A DNA stretch of 64,000 bases, taken from JAPPLB01 sp965218555 (GTDB lineage: Bacteria > Acidobacteriota > Terriglobia > Bryobacterales > UBA6623). Location of the stretch: positions 4,712,001 to 4,776,000 of the forward strand of contig OZ244625.1 of the NCBI GenBank assembly GCA_965218555.1, in the 5' to 3' direction. The notes beneath the pieces are model-generated. The model searched no databases. It had not been told where the DNA came from and saw only the letters and a program-made list of their open reading frames with translations. Made by a program: the position numbers and the translations under genes. Below are positions 20,109-27,628 of the stretch, one piece after another. Position 1 is the stretch's first letter. Each line of letters opens with the position of its first letter.

Positions 20109-20872
20109 CGGCCAAGCCGAAAGTGCTGCTGGAAGCGCAGCTGAAGGCGCTGCGGCTGCCAACCTTCCTGCGCGAGTACGACAAAGTGGCGCGGCAATGC
20201 GCGGCCGAAGGTCTGGACTGTCCGCGCTATCTGCTGCGACTCAGTGAGCTGGAGCTGCTCGATCGCGAACAGCGCGCCACCGAGCGCCGCATCAAGACCG
20301 CCAAGTTCCCGGTGCTCAAGAGCCTGGAGACCTTCGAGTTCCGCTCGATTCCGTCGCTGAACAAGAGCTTGGTCCTGGAGCTGGCGCGCTCGGAGTATCT
20401 GGATCGCAGAGAGAACGTGCTGGCGCTGGGCAACTCCGGTACGGGCAAGACGCACCTTGCCCTGGCGTTGGGGCTGGCCGCTTGTCAGAAAGGCTATCGG
20501 GTCCGCTTTGCCACCGCCGCGGCGCTGGTCCACGAGTTGCTCGAGGCGCGTGACGACAAACGTCTCCTGCGCTTGCAAAAACAGCTGGCCAAGCAAGACC
20601 TGCTGATCGTCGACGAGCTGGGCTACGTCCCCTTGTCGAAGACGGGCTCGGAGTTACTGTTCGAGATCTTCAGCCAGCGCTACGAGCGGGCCTCGACGCT
20701 GGTCACCTCGAACCTACCCTTCAACGAGTGGACGGAGATCTTCGGCTCCGAGCGGCTGACCGGCGCTTTGCTGGATCGTCTCACCCACCACGTCCATATC
20801 TTGGAGATGAACGCCGAGAGCTACCGTCTCCAGCAGAGTAAGCGTTCCCGGAAGCGTTCTTCCTCCCCCTGA
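20105..20872 (+). CDS. istB: IS21-family ATP-binding helper IstB, copy 1
   Basis: A 255-residue AAA+ ATPase with Walker A GNSGTGKTH and Walker B LLIVDELGYV, followed by the STLVTSNLPFNEW sensor region. IstB assists IstA in transposition and target choice. It begins at a GTG overlapping the istA stop by four bases (GTGA). The sequence is the same length as copy 2 and appears intact. Confidence 0.95.
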   Translation: MTAKPKVLLEAQLKALRLPTFLREYDKVARQCAAEGLDCPRYLLRLSELELLDREQRATERRIKTAKFPVLKSLETFEFRSIPSLNKSLVLELARSEYLDRRENVLALGNSGTGKTHLALALGLAACQKGYRVRFATAAALVHELLEARDDKRLLRLQKQLAKQDLLIVDELGYVPLSKTGSELLFEIFSQRYERASTLVTSNLPFNEWTEIFGSERLTGALLDRLTHHVHILEMNAESYRLQQSKRSRKRSSSP

Positions 20873-21051
20873 TCCCCCCGCCCAGCCGCCGGCTGTTTCG
20901 AGGGGCTTCCACTACGTCCGGGGCCGCCTTAACAGGCGTCCCCCGACTTCGCTCCAGCCCCCAAAACAGCCGCTTTCAGAAACGAGTCCTATCCCCGAGA
21001 TGGTCTACTTTTACTCCGCCCCAGTGGCCTAATTTTGCTCCGCCCTTGACA

Positions 21052-21157
21052 CGCTGGCGAACGAAACGCCGAGCCGATCCGCGAGCTGCTCCTGCGTGAG
21101 GTCAAGCCCGGCGCGAATGGCGCGCAGCGTGGTCGAGACGGCGCGTGAATCTTCCAT
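21052..21157 (-). pseudogene. hsdM: Detached 5-prime end of hsdM encoding an XRE helix-turn-helix
   Basis: On the minus strand from ATG 21157 the frame reads MEDSRAVSTTLRAIR, then DLTQEQLADRLGVSFAS, reaching the IS21 target duplication. Removing the element and one copy of CGCTGG joins it in frame to SVNRWEGGAIMPQKAA at the start of the HsdM body. The joined sequence is a canonical Cro/C1-type HTH. The native protein was therefore an XRE-HsdM fusion that might have repressed its own promoter. The fragment now runs into the element and cannot make a methylase. Confidence 0.85.
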
Positions 21158-21163
21158 GCATTT

Positions 21164-21191
21164 AATATAACAGACATAACAGACATGTCAA
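21164..21191 (-). promoter_or_regulatory. Native promoter of the hsdM-hsdS-Argonaute-SIR2 operon with tandem repeat operator
   Basis: On the minus strand TTGACA (plus 21186-21191) and TATATT (plus 21164-21169) are 16 bases apart, just ahead of the native hsdM start. The spacer consists of two perfect tandem copies of a 9-base unit (ATAACAGAC on the plus strand, 21167-21175 and 21176-21184), and GACATGTC beside it is a palindrome. A repeat inside the spacer is a sensible binding site for the HTH encoded at the start of hsdM. The IS21 insertion now lies between this promoter and the rest of the operon. Confidence 0.6.
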
Positions 21192-21364
21192 CCTTACAAG
21201 GAAGTTCTTCGCTCACCGGAAGTCCGTTACGAGAGCCAGCACCGGAACGAGGAGAGAGACGTGCCGCGCAAACCTGTCCGTGATCTATGCCCGCCTTTGA
21301 ATGCACGAACGCTTCATTGCTCGCTATTGGTCGGTAAAGGTCAGTAAAGGTCGGAATTACGGTC

Positions 21365-23065
21365 TCAGGCCGTATAGCGCAGGTGGACTTCCAACTTCTC
21401 GAGAACGATCTCCGTACCGGGGCGGTACGGCGCCCGCTGGACGATGCGGATCTCGACGTGGTTCTCGCCCTGCCGACACAAATGCGGGTCAACCTTCCAT
21501 TCCAGGCGCAGGAGCCTCTGGTCGGGATCGACTTCGAAGATGCCGCTGCCCCCGGAAATGCGCTGCGGCTTGGGGGAAAAGACCTGGGGGTCTTTCCACG
21601 AGGGGTCGCGTAGCAGCGGCGGGAGCCGAACACCATTCAGCCTTGCCTCGAACATGTCGCCTTCTTTGAACTCGACGTCCGCACGGTCCGGTCGCCGGAA
21701 GAGCACGGCGCGCAGGCGGAGCGAATCCACGCTCTCCGCGGATGTGTGCACGGGGTCGGCGATCCGGATCGCCAGCCTGGCCGGCCGGCCGTGGTTGGCC
21801 AGCGTGAGGGGCAGTGGAGAGTCCCCGTTGTGGTTGAAGTAGCCTGTGGACCACGGATATCCTCCACGGCGCTCGACAAAGAAGGCTTTGTCCTTCCAAC
21901 GCAGCGTTTCCGGGCTGCCAACCTCGTGATAGGCCTGCCGTTGAGAGAGTGGGCCCGGTCGGGCGCCGATCTTTTTACAGGCTTCGGGCGGTGCGTTCGA
22001 CCAGTTGAAGGTCACAACACTGTCTGCGCCCTGCTGCCACCAGTTGGCAAAAGCGCCCCGAAACACTTCGATCGGCGGATTGCGATAGCCGTCGGTCGTG
22101 TGATGGTCGTCGAAGCAGGGTTGCAGCTTGATGTTGCGGCCATCGATCGCCCGGCGGTAGCCCTCGACATCAACGTCCACCGAACGCGAACCCAGTGTCA
22201 GGATGTCCAGCAGATTCTGCCGTGCCCACTCCTCGATATCCAAACCGTCGACTCGGCAGCCCTTCATGCTGCGTGGGACACGGGCCGCGAGTAAGATCGG
22301 CCTACCGTTCTTACGGGCTACGTCGAGCAGCGTCTCCCGCACCATGCGGACAAACGTGGTGACATGCCCGCGCAGCTCCCACTGGCGTCCCGGCGGGAGG
22401 CACGGCATGTGGCGGGCAAAGTCCAGTTGGAAGCCATCGAGCTCGTAGTTCTCCGCCAACTCGCGCAGCACCTTGATCTTGAAGCTCCTCACACCGGACG
22501 CGGAGAGATTCCACATACCCTGCCACCACCAGGTCTTGATCACCCAGTCGGGGTTGGCCTCTTTGATCGGATTCAACCGCTTCATCTCAAGGCCGCCTTC
22601 CGGAGTGATTTCAACTTCACTGATGCGGTGGTTCCAGAAGACTTCAAGCTTGCGTTGCCGGGTCTGCTTGACCAGTTCACCGACCCAGTCGATGCCCTGC
22701 TCTCGCCAAGTATCGAGTGCCTTGTAGTTGAAAGCGGGCAGGACCTTGCTGGGATACGTGGCCGTGCCGGGGTCCGCGCCGATGTCCCACCACAAGCTGT
22801 CGATCTGGCTGCCGTCCTCGTCGGCGTAACGGAATCGATAGTCGATCCACTGTCGGAAGTCGGTGTCGAATTGGCTGAAAGCATCGAATTGAACGACGAT
22901 GCGCCTGCGGCGGTTGACAGCGGCAACGTGGCCTTCAGGGAGTTGAACCGGATCGCGGTCAGTCCCTTCCGCAAACGTTGAGAGGGGTTGGGTGCATGCG
23001 GCCATCGCGCCGGCTTTCAAGAACGACCGCCGCGAAGAAGACCGATGTTTCTCTCTATTACTCAT
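21365..23065 (-). CDS. Tat-exported glycosyl-hydrolase-like protein (GHL10/alpha-amylase-like barrel)
   Basis: A 566-residue protein with a twin-arginine signal (SSRRSFLKAGAMAA). The central region has a TIM-barrel flavour: FQLDFARHMPCLP with an acidic strand end, IDSLWWDIGADPG, and WNHRISEVEIT, resembling the glycosyl-hydrolase-like families GHL10/DUF4015. A beta-sandwich domain occupies the last 150 residues. Proteins of this kind in acidobacteria and planctomycetes act on extracellular glycans. It lies alone to the right of the IS21 element, its stop about 170 bases from the native hsdM promoter. Catalytic residues are not certain. Confidence 0.7.
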   Translation of the reverse strand: MSNREKHRSSSRRSFLKAGAMAACTQPLSTFAEGTDRDPVQLPEGHVAAVNRRRRIVVQFDAFSQFDTDFRQWIDYRFRYADEDGSQIDSLWWDIGADPGTATYPSKVLPAFNYKALDTWREQGIDWVGELVKQTRQRKLEVFWNHRISEVEITPEGGLEMKRLNPIKEANPDWVIKTWWWQGMWNLSASGVRSFKIKVLRELAENYELDGFQLDFARHMPCLPPGRQWELRGHVTTFVRMVRETLLDVARKNGRPILLAARVPRSMKGCRVDGLDIEEWARQNLLDILTLGSRSVDVDVEGYRRAIDGRNIKLQPCFDDHHTTDGYRNPPIEVFRGAFANWWQQGADSVVTFNWSNAPPEACKKIGARPGPLSQRQAYHEVGSPETLRWKDKAFFVERRGGYPWSTGYFNHNGDSPLPLTLANHGRPARLAIRIADPVHTSAESVDSLRLRAVLFRRPDRADVEFKEGDMFEARLNGVRLPPLLRDPSWKDPQVFSPKPQRISGGSGIFEVDPDQRLLRLEWKVDPHLCRQGENHVEIRIVQRAPYRPGTEIVLEKLEVHLRYTA

Positions 23066-23131
23066 CGTCGACGCAACTCTTCCTTCCCCGACAAGGGTGG
23101 CAGCTACGAACCTTCATGAAACGGCCGCCGG

Positions 23132-23635
23132 CTACCGTCTTTCGGCCTTCACCGCATTCGCCTTCAAGCGGGGTTCGGAGCCTGGCTTGGTTTCCTCAAT
23201 GCTCCCTCGAAGCCTGTAAATCAAGCTCGATTCGGGAGTGGTCCCCGCCGCTTCGCCTTCCAATGCAAGGTCGTAGGTTTGACTGAGCCCGGTAGGCGTG
23301 AACGTCAGACCTTGCGGCATGCTTTCGATGATACCCCGCACTTCGACTTTCGTGCCGAGGATCTTCGTTCCGTCCTGCGTGATGCGGGCAAGCAGCGGTG
23401 TCAGACGCACTCGGTTTTTTGGGGCAAGGTGCATGACCGCCACGCCGCGATCGGGGTCGGTCTCGACTCTCTCCATTCCGCGAACGCGGCCCAGGCGACC
23501 TTCAAGAGAAGCGATGCAAGAGACGCAACCCGTATCCTGGAAGGCGACTTCAACACAAAGAAACTCCGCCTCTAGAGAAGTTGCCGCCGTAAGCAGCAGG
23601 ATGAGGATGAGGCGCGGCATCGTCGAAAAACGCAA
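23132..23635 (-). CDS. Exported HMA-like (heavy-metal-associated fold) protein
   Basis: A 167-residue protein with a signal peptide (LILILLLTAATSLEA). It then has a ferredoxin-like HMA-type repeat in which TGCVSCIASLEGRLGRVRGM corresponds to the CxxC metal site and following helix of copper chaperones. The C-terminal half (SQTYDLALEGEAAG) looks like a small beta domain. A periplasmic metal-binding or redox role is a reasonable inference. It shares direction with the hydrolase on its right and the esterase on its left. Confidence 0.6.
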   Translation of the reverse strand: MRFSTMPRLILILLLTAATSLEAEFLCVEVAFQDTGCVSCIASLEGRLGRVRGMERVETDPDRGVAVMHLAPKNRVRLTPLLARITQDGTKILGTKVEVRGIIESMPQGLTFTPTGLSQTYDLALEGEAAGTTPESSLIYRLRGSIEETKPGSEPRLKANAVKAERR

Positions 23636-23650
23636 GTGGTCTCCGTCCCG

Positions 23651-24745
23651 TCAAAAAATTCCGAAGCGCTTTCTCTTCGGCGCCTTTTTTCTCGACTCCA
23701 GCGCTCGCATGATGGCGTCATGGGCAAGCTGCGCCATGACCTGGTAGCCAGCGTTGTCGGGGTGCAGACCGTCGGCGGCGAGGTCGGCTTGTAAATAACC
23801 ATCCGAATCGACCGTCTTTGCAAAGTAGTCGAGATACACAAAGCCGCGTCGCCCGCACATGTCGGCTATCCACTGGTTCAACTCAAGGATCGTGGCGGGT
23901 GGGCGACCCGGCGTCCTCTCGAAATTCGGATTGGTTGCTTTGTGATAGTCACTGACCGGCAGGATCGACGCTAAGACCGGCGTGACACCGTGAGCGACGG
24001 CCAGGTCAGCGATCAGCGAGAGGTTGTTCCGGATGGTCTGCTGCGAAATGCCGCGAGCGATGTCATTAGTGCCCGCAAGCACGACCATCACTTCAGACTC
24101 AAGGTCAAGAACGTCGGCCTTCATGCGAGCCAGCATTTGCGAAGTGATCTGACCGCTGATCCCGCGGTTGATGTAGTCGCGACCCGGAAAGTACTGATTC
24201 AAGGTCCAGCCATCAGTGATGGAGTCACCGAGAAAAACGACTCGCGGTTCTTCCGGTGACGGTGGGCCGAGTGTGCTATTGGCTTCGTCGTAGCGGGCCA
24301 GGTTGTCGCGGTCGGCATTGCGCAGCCGCCCTTCCTTCACATCAAGCAAGGCCCGGAAATGCTGTTCGATTTCGCCGACATCAATTCGTAACTCTGCCAA
24401 CTGCCGCTGGACTTCGTCACTAAAAGGATTGGCGAGGGGCACGGTTTCCGCGATTTGGACATAGATCTTGGCGTTCAGCAATAGTTTGTAGATGACTCCG
24501 AGGTGGTCGCGTGTGGCGCCGACCTGCAGCAACTCCGTGGCTTGGCGGACGTTCTCCTGAAGCGGCGCCCCCGCGCGGGCCAACTCCGGCGCGGCGGCCA
24601 TTGCGGTGGCTTCCATGCGATCCCCAATGCTCTTGTAAATCGCGACGGCCTCGCTGTGGGTAAGCGGATTCGTCTCGGCTTGAGCCAAGGAACCTTGCAG
24701 CGCGAGTGTAATGAGAACGGGGAATGCGAAACGTTGGAGGCGCAT
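23651..24745 (-). CDS. SGNH/GDSL-family hydrolase
   Basis: About 364 residues, started at 24745 (MRLQRFAFPVL) because a signal peptide follows immediately; an upstream extension to 24820 is unlikely. The four SGNH blocks are present: GDSITDG (nucleophile Ser), the Gly in NRGISGQ, GTNDI (Asn), and DGLHPDNAGY (Asp and His). A helical domain of about 140 residues precedes the catalytic domain. Such exported enzymes remove acetyl or other ester groups from glycans or lipids. It fits with the nearby glycan-active proteins. Confidence 0.88.
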   Translation of the reverse strand: MRLQRFAFPVLITLALQGSLAQAETNPLTHSEAVAIYKSIGDRMEATAMAAAPELARAGAPLQENVRQATELLQVGATRDHLGVIYKLLLNAKIYVQIAETVPLANPFSDEVQRQLAELRIDVGEIEQHFRALLDVKEGRLRNADRDNLARYDEANSTLGPPSPEEPRVVFLGDSITDGWTLNQYFPGRDYINRGISGQITSQMLARMKADVLDLESEVMVVLAGTNDIARGISQQTIRNNLSLIADLAVAHGVTPVLASILPVSDYHKATNPNFERTPGRPPATILELNQWIADMCGRRGFVYLDYFAKTVDSDGYLQADLAADGLHPDNAGYQVMAQLAHDAIMRALESRKKAPKRKRFGIF

Positions 24746-24958
24746 AGTCCTCTCTATCGTAGAACCTTTGCGAATTCCTGTTCCGGTTGGCTTGAAGTTC
24801 CTCGAGCGGCATCGGCCCACCGCTGAACCCTTCCAGGTGCTTCCCGCACTGTGGGTGAAGATGGCCCAACAGTGAAGTGAACCCCATACTTCGCTTTCCC
24901 CTCAAGCAAGTCCGATACCGGTGACAGGGAGTGGGCTGTCGGACTCTTCTCGTTCGGA

Positions 24959-26026
24959 TCAGTTCCGTTGGAGTATGGGCGAGAGAAGTTCCCACACATC
25001 GCTCGGACGGATGGCCCGCATGACGGGACTGGACCACTGCTCATGCTTATAGCTCGTGACCGCCGTGGATTCGCGGAGTACCCGAAACGTGGGACCATAA
25101 GGTCCGTTGCGCACGGGATCGGTCTGCCCGAAGACCGCAACCCCGGGACGACCCAGGGCCGCGGCAATGTGTACGGGACCACTGTCGACACCGACCACGG
25201 CTCGCGCCCGCCGTGTCGCTGCAATCAAGCCTTCAACGGACGACGCATGCAGCACACCTGCGCCGGCCGGCGCCCGTTCGACAATCTCTTGCGCCGCATC
25301 CTGCTGAAACGGAGCGCAATCGATCACAAGCGGCATCCCGGCTTCGCGGAACAGAATCGTTGCCAGCTCGGCGAAGTATTCCGGCGGCCACTCCTTGGCT
25401 TTCCAGCCGGCGAAAGGGCTTGCGAGGACGTAGTCCCCTTCCGGCAGATATGGCTCGGGCTTGCCCAGCGGCATCGGGAACTCGACCGTTGTCTCCAACA
25501 CCGCCGGGCGAACCTCCCTACCTGATCGCAGACTTTGCTCGACGGCTCTTGCCAAATCCAGGTTCCTGTCGACGACGTGAGCAGAGTCAGTAGGTACACT
25601 TTCTGAATAAAAAGCCGCGGCAAGGGGCTCACGGATTTCGTTTCCCGGAAAGCCGAACACCTTGTCGGCCCGGCTGAAGAAGGTTACTGCCGCGGATCTG
25701 AGCAGCCCTTGAAAGTCGACCGCGACGTCGAAGTGGTGCTCGCGCAGTAGCCTGCGTGCCGCGCCCACTTCCCGCAATGTCCCAAATCGGAACGGTCCCC
25801 GACGAGCTTTGCCGGCCGGCAGCACGATAACGCGGTCGACGCCAGGGTTGTCTATGAGCAGCGCGCTCCAACGCTCGCGCACTACCCACGTCAGATCCAG
25901 CCCCGGGATCGTTCGCTTCAGATGGGCAACTGCTGGTAGAGCGTGAATCACATCGCCCATCGAACTCAGGCGAACGATGAGGATATGGGGTGCGTTCCTA
26001 CTTGCGCCCGTGTCGGCGTAAGACAT
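24959..26026 (-). CDS. Glycosyltransferase family 9 (heptosyltransferase-like)
   Basis: About 355 residues. The start at 26026 (MSYADTGASRNAP) leads straight into HILIVRLSSMGDVIHALPAV, the N-terminal motif of GT9 lipopolysaccharide heptosyltransferases. The nucleotide-sugar site is represented by ASPFAGWKAKEWPPEYFAEL and VVGVDSGPVHIAAALG. These inner-membrane-associated enzymes build the lipopolysaccharide inner core. It overlaps the end of the degenerate nucleotidyltransferase by 29 bases, so the two are translationally coupled, matching the pairing of ADP-heptose supply with heptose transfer. Confidence 0.9.
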   Translation of the reverse strand: MSYADTGASRNAPHILIVRLSSMGDVIHALPAVAHLKRTIPGLDLTWVVRERWSALLIDNPGVDRVIVLPAGKARRGPFRFGTLREVGAARRLLREHHFDVAVDFQGLLRSAAVTFFSRADKVFGFPGNEIREPLAAAFYSESVPTDSAHVVDRNLDLARAVEQSLRSGREVRPAVLETTVEFPMPLGKPEPYLPEGDYVLASPFAGWKAKEWPPEYFAELATILFREAGMPLVIDCAPFQQDAAQEIVERAPAGAGVLHASSVEGLIAATRRARAVVGVDSGPVHIAAALGRPGVAVFGQTDPVRNGPYGPTFRVLRESTAVTSYKHEQWSSPVMRAIRPSDVWELLSPILQRN

Positions 26027-26390
26027 CAGCGACGACGCTGCCGGTAACCGACTGCTCTGCGTCCACCGAATCAGCGGATGGCAGGAGTTGGAGCAGCTCC
26101 TCCTGCGCAGCTTCGTCACAGAGTACCACGCTGTCCGCCACGCCTAATGCTGCGACAAGCTGGACCCGAGACGACTGATCGAGCACCGTGGGCCGGATGT
26201 CCTCATCGGGCCGAACGAAGACCAGTAACGAATCACATCCCCGCTTGACTTGCGCCAGTGCCTCGGCGTGTTCGGCACGGATGATATCGAACCAACCATA
26301 AGCCACGGCAATCACCTGTCCTATAGAAGATAGGGATTGGATGCGGTGCCGTGTTTCCTCAAGAGTGAGGATCTTCTTACGGGTGTCCAT
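25998..26390 (-). CDS. Degenerate RfaE/HldE-type cytidylyltransferase-like protein
   Basis: A 130-residue protein colinear with the RfaE2/HldE nucleotidyltransferase domain: KILTLEETRHRIQSL, then VAYGWFDIIRAEHAEALAQVKRGCD. The normal HxGH active-site motif (FDLLHxGH) is replaced by IRAEH, so the first His and the Gly are lost. Without it nucleotidyl transfer is unlikely, and a structural or regulatory role is more probable. It sits directly upstream of the GT9 gene and overlaps it. It is not frameshifted and keeps its full domain length, which argues against a dead gene. Confidence 0.7.
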   Translation of the reverse strand: MDTRKKILTLEETRHRIQSLSSIGQVIAVAYGWFDIIRAEHAEALAQVKRGCDSLLVFVRPDEDIRPTVLDQSSRVQLVAALGVADSVVLCDEAAQEELLQLLPSADSVDAEQSVTGSVVADVLRRHGRK

Positions 26391-26581
26391 GCAGAAGCTT
26401 TTCGAACGAGCAAACGGGAAAGCGGGTAACGCCGGGAGGGTGTTCCTCTATGGTGCCACACGGAGATGAACTTCGCAGTCGCTTGCTTGTCGGTCGCCGC
26501 TCATCCCGATGCGTCTATCTCCCATTCGCTACTTGCGGTCAAGTCCGACAGACTCCGAGGAAGGCTGGTGATAGAATCACG

Positions 26582-26957
26582 GTGGGCTCGCCGGACAGGC
26601 AGCCGCCGCGCCGTTTTGGCGGGGAGGAAAGTCCGGTCTCCATAGGGAAGCGTGCCGGCTAACGGCCGGGGGGCCGCTTTCAACGGTGGTTCACGGAAAG
26701 TGCCACAGAAACATACCGCCGGGCTTCGGCCGGGTAAGGGTGAAATGGTGCGGTAAGAGCGCACCGCGCCCGAAGCGATTCGGGTGGCAGGGCAAACCCC
26801 ACGGGGAGCAAGACCAAATAGGGGACAAGCGGCGTCCCGTCGCGTTCGAGTCCCGGGTAGGTTGCATGAGTCCGGCAGCAATGCCGTACCTAGTTGAATG
26901 GCTGCCGCCTTGGTCCACCAAGGCACAGAAACCGGCTTATCGTCCGGCGAGCCCGGA
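26582..26957 (+). ncRNA. rnpB: RNase P RNA (bacterial class A)
   Basis: The 5-prime GGGCTCGCCGGAC pairs with the 3-prime GTCCGGCGAGCCC to form P1/P2. The universally conserved blocks are present: GAGGAAAGTCCGG soon after the start, a GGTAAGGGTGAAA-type segment, GTAAGAGCGCACC, CAAACCCCAC and, near the end, ACAGAAACCGGCTTAT. The length of about 375 nt suits class A. The RNA matures the 5-prime ends of tRNAs with the RnpA protein. Ends are set by the closing stem and may be off by a few bases. Confidence 0.95.
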
Positions 26958-27344
26958 AAATTTTAAATCCTGAACCTATCGATGGGCGATACTCCAAGTG
27001 GATTGGAATCGTCTTGCAATCCTGCCACTACCCAGGTCGAGCTTGTCGGATTTGGAGTTGGTGACACGCCCGCAAACGGGCGGCTACAACCTGCCTGCGG
27101 CGCGGAAGCCCTGTTAATTCCTCTCTTCCGGAGGCATGGGAGGGCACACTGGTGTCGTCGGAATTGGATTCCTTTGGCAGCGCGTGCGAGTAGAAGAGAG
27201 TGACTGAACACCGCGAACTCGGTTCTCGGCAAACGCCGGTACCCTGCACGCCGCATCCAGACCAGCGTTTGACACACACGAACCCGACCGTTAACCTCAA
27301 ACAAGTCTGGGTGAGGCACTCGTTGCCCCACTCCAGCGCTTCAA
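26958..27344 (+). other. Non-coding stretch between rnpB and the cobalamin riboswitch
   Basis: About 390 bases without a convincing gene. A CGCCCGCAAACGGGCGG hairpin (around 27068-27084) is visible but has no T run. The segment just before the riboswitch should hold the promoter of the receptor gene; no clear -35/-10 pair is evident. Confidence 0.5.
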
Positions 27345-27530
27345 GCTTGCAGGTGCCCCTCATGGGCGTAACAGGGAAGTCCGGTGCGTATTCCGGCGCG
27401 GTCCCGCCACTGTAAGTGGGAAGCAGTCGCCAGATCACCACTTAGCCGTTTACGGCTGGGGAAGGTTGGCGGTCGCACTGACGGCTTTGCAGCCGTCGAG
27501 ACCCACGAGCCAGGAGACCTACCTGCAAGC
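27345..27530 (+). promoter_or_regulatory. Cobalamin (B12) riboswitch
   Basis: A ten-pair closing stem joins GCTTGCAGGT (27345-27354) to ACCTGCAAGC (27521-27530). Inside are the conserved cobalamin-riboswitch blocks: GTAACAGGGAAGTCCGGTGCG, CGGTCCCGCCACTGTAAG, and the 3-prime GAGCCAGGAGACCTACCTG B12 box. It stands about 100 bases before the TonB-dependent receptor start, so adenosyl- or methylcobalamin should switch the receptor off. A small ATTCCG/CGGAAT hairpin (27544-27563) follows in the expression platform. Confidence 0.95.
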
Positions 27531-27628
27531 ATTCATGACTCGGATTCCGCGAGGAGACGGAATGATCGGTTCAGAAACATTCTTCAACCCACCGATATCT
27601 TTCTCCTGCGCGGAGAAAGGTATCTTCT

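Larger units (their letters stand above)
18483..21051 (+). mobile_element. IS21-family insertion sequence, copy 1
   Basis: A 2569-base element bounded by TGT...ACA, with imperfect terminal repeats containing a GGAGCxAAA-type core; a second internal repeat near each end is typical of IS21 multiple terminal repeats. It is flanked by the 6-base target duplication CGCTGG (18477-18482 and 21052-21057). It carries istA and istB. A second copy of the same length at 50091-52659 differs by only a few substitutions, so both moved recently. This copy splits hsdM. After istB, AACAGCCG/CGGCTGTT-type inverted repeats fill the right end. Confidence 0.95.
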
